From: Lentibacillus jeotgali
Lineage (GTDB): Bacteria; Bacillota; Bacilli; Bacillales; Amphibacillaceae
Direction of reading: 5' to 3'
DNA: 64,000 nucleotides
Assembly (NCBI RefSeq): GCF_000224785.1
Contig: NZ_AGAV01000005.1
Location: 186,001 to 250,000, forward strand
Shown: piece after piece, positions 58,610-64,000 of the stretch
Layout of the letters: each line of letters opens with the position of its first letter
How positions within the stretch are numbered: position 1 is the stretch's first letter
Notes under the pieces: model-generated
Told to the model about the DNA's origin: nothing
The model's database searches: none
What the model saw: the letters and a program-made list of their open reading frames with translations, nothing else
Made by a program: the position numbers and the translations under genes

Positions 58610-59074
58610 ATGGCATTTGCCTGGCATCAGACAAAGTTTCGCGTGCCGTATAAGGATACAGACCGCATGGGGGTTGTTCATCATGGCAATTATATAACGT
58701 GGTTTGAAAATGCACGCACGGAATGCATGCGTCACTATGGTTTGACTTACAGTGAAATGGAAGATATAGGCTTTTTATTGCCAGTAATGGGTGTCAATGT
58801 TACGTATAAGAAGTCAGCCCGATATGATGATTGCATCGTTGTGCTTACAAGAGTAGTAAGCTATTCACCAGTACGGTTAGAGTTTGCGTACGAAGCGCGG
58901 AAAATTAGTGAAGAAGAATTTATACATGGAACAGGTAACGAATCGGTTGAACCTTTTGGAGAACTGCTCGCAAAAGGAACCACCGTGCATATGTGGGTGA
59001 ATCAGGAATGGAAACCAGTCCGAATGGATAAAGCTGCGCCGGAGGTTTATGCGATTCTAAAAAATATAGAATAA
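58610..59074 (+). CDS. Acyl-CoA thioesterase, hotdog fold (4HBT/YbgC-like)
   Basis: 154 residues from ATG 58610, six bases after GGGGGA; the longer frame overlaps the ligase gene. The active-site motif YKDTDRMGVVHHGNYITWFENART (4HBT type, Asp then His-Gly-Asn-Tyr, landmark) is intact. The substrate may be a small aromatic or short acyl-CoA. Third gene of the ketosynthase-ligase-thioesterase operon. Confidence 0.88.
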   Translation: MAFAWHQTKFRVPYKDTDRMGVVHHGNYITWFENARTECMRHYGLTYSEMEDIGFLLPVMGVNVTYKKSARYDDCIVVLTRVVSYSPVRLEFAYEARKISEEEFIHGTGNESVEPFGELLAKGTTVHMWVNQEWKPVRMDKAAPEVYAILKNIE

Positions 59075-59170
59075 AGATAGTAATTTATAATTTGTTGCAA
59101 ATGATCAACATACATTCCATTTAACAACCTGCCGCTTAATACCTTATAAGGTTTTAAGCGGCAGGGGTGT

Positions 59171-59686
59171 TCATTTAAAGTAACAAATGCCAGGATCCTT
59201 GGTATTGTACTGTTTTGGAAAAAGAAGTCCTTCTGTATATGGCGACTTTTCATTCATGTTGAGGTACATATAGGCGGTGTATGCCAGAAATTCTTTGGCT
59301 GTCCGGACATCGCATCTGCCCATCACGATATCGTTCATGACATTCAGGGACAGAATATTCATGGCCTCCTGGTCACACATTGAGCTGATTTCTCCTTTTG
59401 TACGGTCGATGTTCAAACTTCCATCAAATACGGCGATATCGTCATATAACTCCAATGGCACGCAGTAATCAACGGCTTGTTCCAAAAAATCAGGATGCGG
59501 GTGGGGAAAATGATGTGGAATTGTCTCCCGGTGAACGATTGTGTGTTTCCACGGACCATTATGATGCCAAATAAGTCTATCCATTGTCGCTTCCTGAGGA
59601 TACCCATATTTATCAATCATTTTCTTTGCTGTCTCTAAAGGTTTATTTTTCCAATTCATCAAGATTCGGTTAATATAATCATCCAT
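59171..59686 (-). CDS. Conserved protein of unknown function
   Basis: 171 residues without signal peptide or membrane helix. Distinctive motifs are NRILMNWKNKPLETAKKMIDKYG at the start, RLIWHHNGPWKHTIVHRE, HHFPHPHPDFLEQ and MCDQEAMNILSLN. The several conserved-looking His, Asp and Glu residues could bind metal. I recall similar proteins of this length in diverse bacteria, always hypothetical. The gene is alone and converges on the thioesterase operon. RBS AGGGGTG. Confidence 0.7.
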   Translation of the reverse strand: MDDYINRILMNWKNKPLETAKKMIDKYGYPQEATMDRLIWHHNGPWKHTIVHRETIPHHFPHPHPDFLEQAVDYCVPLELYDDIAVFDGSLNIDRTKGEISSMCDQEAMNILSLNVMNDIVMGRCDVRTAKEFLAYTAYMYLNMNEKSPYTEGLLFPKQYNTKDPGICYFK

Positions 59687-59849
59687 ATAATCACCCCTAT
59701 GTCAGTTGCCTAAGGGCATTATATGGGCCGATTTAGTTTTGTGTTACAAATATGAGCAGACATCATTTGGCTGGTCTTTTTTGAATACGATGGAAAAATA
59801 GTTGAATAGAGAAGCTTGTGCGACATTCAATTGAGGGGGAGGGAATCCG

Positions 59850-60824
59850 ATGCTTGTATTGTTTCAGGTAGTGATTCCGATTTTCGCAATCATTTTATGC
59901 GGCTTTCTGGCTGGACGGTTTTCATTATTATCATTTAATAGTACATCATCATTAAATAATTTTGTATTTTACTTCGCGCTTCCGGCATTGTTGTTCTTTT
60001 CGCTTTCAACTGCACCGGTGGACCAAATCTTGAACGTAAACTTCATTCTTGCCAACTTATGTATTATTTTTAGCTGCTTTTTATTGACGCTCCTGATCTT
60101 TAAATTCATTTTTAAAAAGCCGTTCCCAGAGATCAGCATGTACGGGATGATTACGACGTACGGCAATACCGGTTTTATGGGTATTCCGCTGCTGGTTGCT
60201 GCATTTGGGCAGGAAGCTGCCGTACCAGCCGCCATCGTAACGTTTATTTACGACCTGACCATCATCACATTGGTGGTCGTCTCCTTTGAGACCGCAAAGG
60301 TTATGAATAATAAACATCAGGAGAAGGCAAACATCTTTTCCTTGTTAGCGCAGATTGGAAAATCGGTGGTGTTAAATCCGATTAATGCTTCCTTAATATT
60401 AGGGATTTTTGTCGCCGTTACCCAAATCCCTGTTCCGGAATCTATAAATGTGTTTACCGAAACGTTAGGTCCTGCCGCCGGCCCGACTGCATTGTTTGCC
60501 TTAGGATTGGGATTGACCGGCCAAAGGAATGTCGTAAAAAACAAAAACTATCAATTATCCGAGCTGATCACGCTGCTCGGCTTAAAGTTAATAGCGCTAC
60601 CATTATTCGCGGCGTTTTTCGTTTACGGTGTATTTCCCCTCGAAGATGATCTTTGGAAAACGTCTGTCGTCATACTGTCAGCGTTGCCGACAGGGGCGAT
60701 TGTTTATGTGTTTTCCGAAAGATATCACACGCTTGTCAAACAAATTCCATTATACATACTAGCTACGACAATCATCTCTGTGTTCACGATTTCTGTTTTC
60801 CTTGTTGTGATGGTAGGGCAGTGA
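59850..60824 (+). CDS. AEC-family (auxin efflux carrier-like) transporter
   Basis: 324 residues with about ten membrane helices in two halves. Landmarks are VVIPIFAIILCGFLAGRF, the broken-helix motif YGNTGFMGIPLLVAAFG and LGPAAGPTALFALGLGL. AEC proteins transport organic anions such as malate or malonate, or other metabolites; substrate unknown here. RBS GAGGGGGAGG. Monocistronic. Confidence 0.88.
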   Translation: MLVLFQVVIPIFAIILCGFLAGRFSLLSFNSTSSLNNFVFYFALPALLFFSLSTAPVDQILNVNFILANLCIIFSCFLLTLLIFKFIFKKPFPEISMYGMITTYGNTGFMGIPLLVAAFGQEAAVPAAIVTFIYDLTIITLVVVSFETAKVMNNKHQEKANIFSLLAQIGKSVVLNPINASLILGIFVAVTQIPVPESINVFTETLGPAAGPTALFALGLGLTGQRNVVKNKNYQLSELITLLGLKLIALPLFAAFFVYGVFPLEDDLWKTSVVILSALPTGAIVYVFSERYHTLVKQIPLYILATTIISVFTISVFLVVMVGQ

Positions 60825-60889
60825 GAGGTAAAAACGGTCCCTCTCATAAAGGTATCTTTAGGGAGAGCCTCTTTTAGTAAGGGTTTTAT

Positions 60890-61651
60890 TTAAAACGCAG
60901 CCGTCCACCCACCGTCGGCTGTTACAACAGTTCCGTTCACAAAGCTAGAATCATCAGATGCCAGAAATAGAGCGACCTTTGCAATCTCGTCGGGTTCGCC
61001 GGCTCTCGGCATCACTGAATGTACCGGTTTGGTACGCTCCATACCATACTGACTGACACTCTCCATGGAGGATGCAATATTTGTTGCGACACCACCAGGA
61101 GCAATGGCGTTACAACGGATGCCTTTCTGGGCGTACATATAGCCGGTATTTTTCGTCATGCCGATAACCGCATGTTTTGATGCGCCATATGCTGCGCCTG
61201 CGTGTGCCCCATTGAACCCCCCGGTCGAAGCGGTGTTAATGATGACGCCACTTTCCTTATCCAGGAAAATTGGGATTGCTTTGCGCATTGACCGCATAAC
61301 CCCTTTCGTGTTGACATCAAAAATCAGGTCCCAGCGTTCATCCAAAACATCTCCAACCGGTTCAAACCCGTCCATAATACCAGCGTTATTGACTAGGATA
61401 TCCAACGTTCCATGTTCATTTATGGCTGTATCGATCATGTTATCAATGTCGTCTTGCTCTGCGATATTTACCTGAACAGCTTTTGCCACCCCATTATTTT
61501 CAGTGATTTCTTTAACGACTGTTTCGACTCCTTCCAGATTCAAGTCCGCTGCAACAACTTTTGCGCCTTCTTTAGCATATAATTTCGCAATTTCTTTTCC
61601 CATTCCGGAAGCTGCACCAGTAACAATGGCGACTTTATCTTGTAATTTCAT
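60890..61651 (-). CDS. SDR-family oxidoreductase
   Basis: 253 residues from the ATG at 61651 (AGGGGTG RBS); the longer frame to 61681 lacks one. Classical SDR features: TGAASGMGKEIAKLYAKEG (residues 9-27), DLNLEGV with the Asp that favours NAD, NNAGIMDG (about 87), Ser in IINTAST and YGASK (about 154-158), and a C-terminal NGTVVTADGGWTAAF. Substrate unknown. Confidence 0.9.
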   Translation of the reverse strand: MKLQDKVAIVTGAASGMGKEIAKLYAKEGAKVVAADLNLEGVETVVKEITENNGVAKAVQVNIAEQDDIDNMIDTAINEHGTLDILVNNAGIMDGFEPVGDVLDERWDLIFDVNTKGVMRSMRKAIPIFLDKESGVIINTASTGGFNGAHAGAAYGASKHAVIGMTKNTGYMYAQKGIRCNAIAPGGVATNIASSMESVSQYGMERTKPVHSVMPRAGEPDEIAKVALFLASDDSSFVNGTVVTADGGWTAAF

Positions 61652-61861
61652 TTTTTCACCCCTGCAGATTTTATCCCGCATGTAACGGGCAGTCAGACCT
61701 CCACTAATTGAGGTTTCACTCTTTTGAGCATCTGTTTAGTAAAAATTATACTGGAAACTGAAAGGAACCACAAACAACGGACTATGCTATTAGGAGAATG
61801 GAGTTAAAAGATTTGAATCAGCTATGGTGACTGATTAGATAAACTTTTGGTAAGAATATCA

Positions 61862-61885
61862 AGGAATCCCAACTAGCGGATTCCT
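61862..61885 (-). terminator. Terminator of the small basic protein gene
   Basis: AAGGAATCC pairs with GGATTCCTT around CAACTAGC, 18 bp beyond the stop codon of the minus-strand small gene. Confidence 0.8.
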
Positions 61886-61902
61886 TGATTTGAAACGAAC
61901 AT

Positions 61903-62001
61903 CTAAGACCGATTTCGGCGATGTCTTTCTTTACCGCCTTTCATGGCGTTTAATTCTTCTTTGCTTTTGTTTTTCTTCTTTTTGCCTTTATCAGTACTCA
62001 A
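61903..62001 (-). CDS. Small basic protein (32 residues)
   Basis: TTG start at 62001 with a very strong RBS AAAGGAGGG 6 nt upstream. The product, MSTDKGKKKKNKSKEELNAM followed by KGGKERHRRNRS, is about half Lys and Arg. A terminator follows closely, so this looks like a complete transcription unit. I do not recognise the family; RNA, ribosome or nucleoid binding would fit the charge but is speculative. Confidence 0.6.
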   Translation of the reverse strand: MSTDKGKKKKNKSKEELNAMKGGKERHRRNRS

Positions 62002-62344
62002 TCGAAGCCCTCCTTTATCCTTAGTCTGAGCTGAACGCCATAAATCATGTAAAGAAGGGAGCATTTTACAGATTGTTCGGGTCGGTACTCGAATTAACCC
62101 TTAAAAAATGAGCTCAATCTGAGTTTTTCTTAATTTACTTTTATTTTTTTCAGTTTTCATTGAAGGAGTAATTCTCCGGGCCGTACTTTCCTTTTTTCCA
62201 TGTAAGAGATAATATAGCACAGTTTGCCCCCTAATGTTAATTACGCTGGGGAGTTTAACCGATCGAATAAGGCAGGATATTTGTTTATTCCTGTTGCGTA
62301 AGGGAAAATGAAGAGTAGGGTTAAATATTTATTAAGGAGGAATC
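62002..62344. other. Intergenic region without a recognised gene
   Basis: 343 bp of AT-rich sequence. Nothing coding was found. The last 12 bp contain AAGGAGGAATC, the RBS of the next gene. Confidence 0.6.
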
Positions 62345-63004
62345 ATGTTGGCTGATAGTTTTTATGAAAAGAGTCATGCGCAGCATTTAAATCAACTGAA
62401 AGAACTTGCACCGGATCAAATTAAGGCTTTTGGGGAGTTTAATAATGGTGTATTCAAGGACGGCGCTTTAACCAAAAAAGAGAAGGAAATCATTGCCGTT
62501 ACGGTTGCACATGTTACCGAATGCCCGTATTGCATTGATACACATACCAAAAACGCTAAAAAGGAAGGCGCTTCTCTCGAAGAATTGGTTGAAGGTGTCA
62601 TGGTAACATCCGCAGTGGAAGCAGGCGGAGCTGTCACGCATGGTACCAATATGCATAATGCACTGTCGGAAGATGCAGATGATACGTTGTACGAACGTTC
62701 AAATCTTAAGAATCTCAATCAGCTGGGCAAACATGCTAAAGATGCATTCCAGGGCTATTCTGGATTCAACGAAGCTGCCATGAAAGATGGAAAGTTAAGC
62801 AGGAAGTTTAAGGAAATAATCGCAGTTGCTGCCGGACATGCAACGCTTTGCCCGTACTGCATTGATGTCCATACGAAAGGTGCGGACAAGCAGGGAGCGA
62901 CTAAAGAGGAATTATCTGAGGCGGTCTTGGTTGCTTCCGCATTGCTTGCTGGGGGATCATATGCGCATATGGCGAATATGATCGAGAGTTATGGTGAAGC
63001 TTAA
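62345..63004 (+). CDS. Tandem-domain carboxymuconolactone decarboxylase/AhpD-like protein
   Basis: 219 residues made of two AhpD-like halves (about 1-110 and 112-219). Each half has KEIIAVxxxHxxxCPYCIDxHTK with a CxxC pair (CPYC about 62-65 and about 177-180) and a downstream His. The CxxC with nearby Glu and His residues is the AhpD peroxidase/disulfide reductase site. Most family members are single-domain and trimeric; a tandem fusion is less usual. A role in peroxide or thiol redox is inferred. A perfect AAGGAGG RBS. Confidence 0.88.
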   Translation: MLADSFYEKSHAQHLNQLKELAPDQIKAFGEFNNGVFKDGALTKKEKEIIAVTVAHVTECPYCIDTHTKNAKKEGASLEELVEGVMVTSAVEAGGAVTHGTNMHNALSEDADDTLYERSNLKNLNQLGKHAKDAFQGYSGFNEAAMKDGKLSRKFKEIIAVAAGHATLCPYCIDVHTKGADKQGATKEELSEAVLVASALLAGGSYAHMANMIESYGEA

Positions 63005-63009
63005 TACTA

Positions 63010-63054
63010 TCGATAAATTCGGAGGGCGGCATGTGCTCTCCGAATTTATCTTTC
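63010..63054 (+). terminator. Terminator of AhpD-like gene
   Basis: GATAAATTCGGAG (63012-63024) pairs with CTCCGAATTTATC (63038-63050), then TTTCTT. Confidence 0.92.
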
Positions 63055-63206
63055 TTAATAATGAAAAATACAAACTGTCTGTAGAGATGAGTATCCCTGC
63101 TATGACATCATGGTAATCGGCAAGAAAGAAGACTGACTGTTTATCTGAATTGAATGAGTGGAAATGAACAGTAACGAAAAATATACTATAGAAAGGGTGG
63201 CGAACG

Positions 63207-63860
63207 GTGAAAAAAATTCTTGTTGCAGGAGCTAACGGTCAAATTGGAAAGCATCTTGTTACGCTTATTCAGAAAAACGATAACATGGAAGCAAAGGCAA
63301 TGATCCGCAACAGAGAGCAAGCATCTTTTTTTGAAAATCTCGGTGCAGAAACTGTCGTCGTCGATCTGGAGGAAGGCGTTGACGCAATTGCAAAAGCTGC
63401 TGAAGGCGTTGATGCGGTCGTATTCACTGCAGGATCCGGCGGGCATACAGGCAAAGACAAAACCATTATGGTTGACTTGGACGGCGCTGTCAAAACGATT
63501 GAGGCAGCGAAATCTGCCGCTGCTAAGCGATTTGTATTGATCAGTTCATTTGATACAACACGTGAAGCCATTTTGGAAGCTAAGTCATCATTTGCACCAT
63601 ATGTTGCCGCAAAGCATTATGCTGATGAATGGTTGAAAGGTACCGGTTTAGATTATACAATTATCCATCCAGGTTTGTTGACGAATGATGATGGGATCGG
63701 TCAGGTTAATGCGGGTGCCAAGGTTGAAAGGGATGAGGTTCCAAGAGAAGACATTGCAAGTGTCATCCTTGCCAGTTTGGAAAATGACGCAACGATCGGC
63801 AAGGAATTTCAGGTAGTCGGTGGAACCACGTCTATTAAAGAAGCATTAAATTCAATATAG
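63207..63860 (+). CDS. NAD(P)-binding atypical SDR (YhfK/YwnB-like)
   Basis: 217 residues from GTG (RBS GAAAGGGTGG). The Rossmann motif GANGQIGKHL (8-17) is followed by VFTAGSGGHTGKDKTIMVD, RFVLISSFDT and YVAAKHYADEWLKGTGLDYTIIHPG (Tyr and Lys of the SDR type; landmark). The last residues VVGGTTSIKEAL fit the NAD(P)H-binding_10 family. Flavin reductase-like or epimerase-like activity is possible; the substrate is unknown. Confidence 0.87.
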   Translation: MKKILVAGANGQIGKHLVTLIQKNDNMEAKAMIRNREQASFFENLGAETVVVDLEEGVDAIAKAAEGVDAVVFTAGSGGHTGKDKTIMVDLDGAVKTIEAAKSAAAKRFVLISSFDTTREAILEAKSSFAPYVAAKHYADEWLKGTGLDYTIIHPGLLTNDDGIGQVNAGAKVERDEVPREDIASVILASLENDATIGKEFQVVGGTTSIKEALNSI

Positions 63861-63901
63861 TATTGAATGATAAGGAATCATAATTTTACCGTTTAATTAG
63901 C

Positions 63902-64000
63902 AGAGGTCGGGACAAAAGTATCTTTTTCAAACAAAAATCCGAACAACTAGAATAAATGGTTAGTGTAAATAATCCGCTCCGGAAATATACTCCGCTTTCC
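63902..64000 (+). repeat. MITE-like dispersed repeat, second copy cut by window end
   Basis: AGAGGTCGGGACAAAAG, CAAACAAAAATCCG and TAAATGGTTAGTG match, in this order, the reverse complement of 33129-33040 in the complete element. The rest lies beyond the window. Confidence 0.8.

Overview
The window looks like a chromosomal segment of a spore-forming, low-GC Gram-positive bacterium of the Bacillaceae, probably a halophilic relative of Lentibacillus, Virgibacillus or Oceanobacillus. The genus is a guess. The evidence is gene content and long synteny with the Bacillus subtilis yfk, yfh-yga and rrnD-trnD regions, a gamma-type spore protein, strong AGGAGG-type ribosome binding sites, and CtsR and PerR regulons of Bacillus type. 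All family assignments come from reading the sequence; no database search was run.

Layout. 1-7.5 kb is a catabolic block: a ThDP enzyme (cut by the window edge), an aldehyde dehydrogenase, a saccharopine/lysine-6-dehydrogenase-like enzyme, an IclR regulator and a DUF3870 protein on the plus strand, facing an acyl-CoA dehydrogenase and a CaiB-type CoA transferase on the minus strand. Together these could take lysine to glutarate and on to crotonyl-CoA. 8-20.6 kb carries mreBH, a secreted CAP protein, two MFS transporters, glutaminase, an SRAP protein and a yfkJ-yfkI-yfkH...yfkD...pdaA neighbourhood. 20.6-27 kb has an MbcS-type acyl-CoA synthetase, clpE with two CtsR operators, a secreted ComEC-like hydrolase and an SPFH protein followed by a small RHH protein.

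27-28.1 kb is a decaying ABC transporter. Next to it lies an intergenic cluster of DnaA boxes, followed by yfhE, yfhF, recX, yfhH, yfhP, mutY, sspE, ntdP, ygaD, gsaB, a K+ channel, bcp, a dead cobalamin adenosyltransferase gene, perR, ygzB and ygxA. This leads into a complete rRNA operon (16S 45184, 23S 46945, 5S 50218) and 14 tRNA genes. A degraded integrated element sits immediately downstream of tRNA-Leu: an integrase pseudogene, small membrane proteins, an RHH regulator and an Ltp-like protein with two PF07553-type repeats. The window ends with ddh, a three-gene ketosynthase-CoA ligase-thioesterase operon, an AEC transporter, an SDR, a tandem-domain AhpD-like protein and a YhfK-like oxidoreductase.

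The least explained signals are non-coding. There is a family of structured-looking repeats, two of whose copies lie in the rRNA operon spacers. A 20-nt periodic tandem repeat occurs at two loci, and a 189-bp MITE-like inverted-repeat element recurs at the right edge. A near-consensus promoter sits in the unusually long 23S-5S spacer, so 5S and the tRNAs can probably be transcribed apart from 16S and 23S. A DnaA-box cluster lies next to yfhE. Several genes are visibly decaying (ABC transporter, PduO-type adenosyltransferase, integrase).
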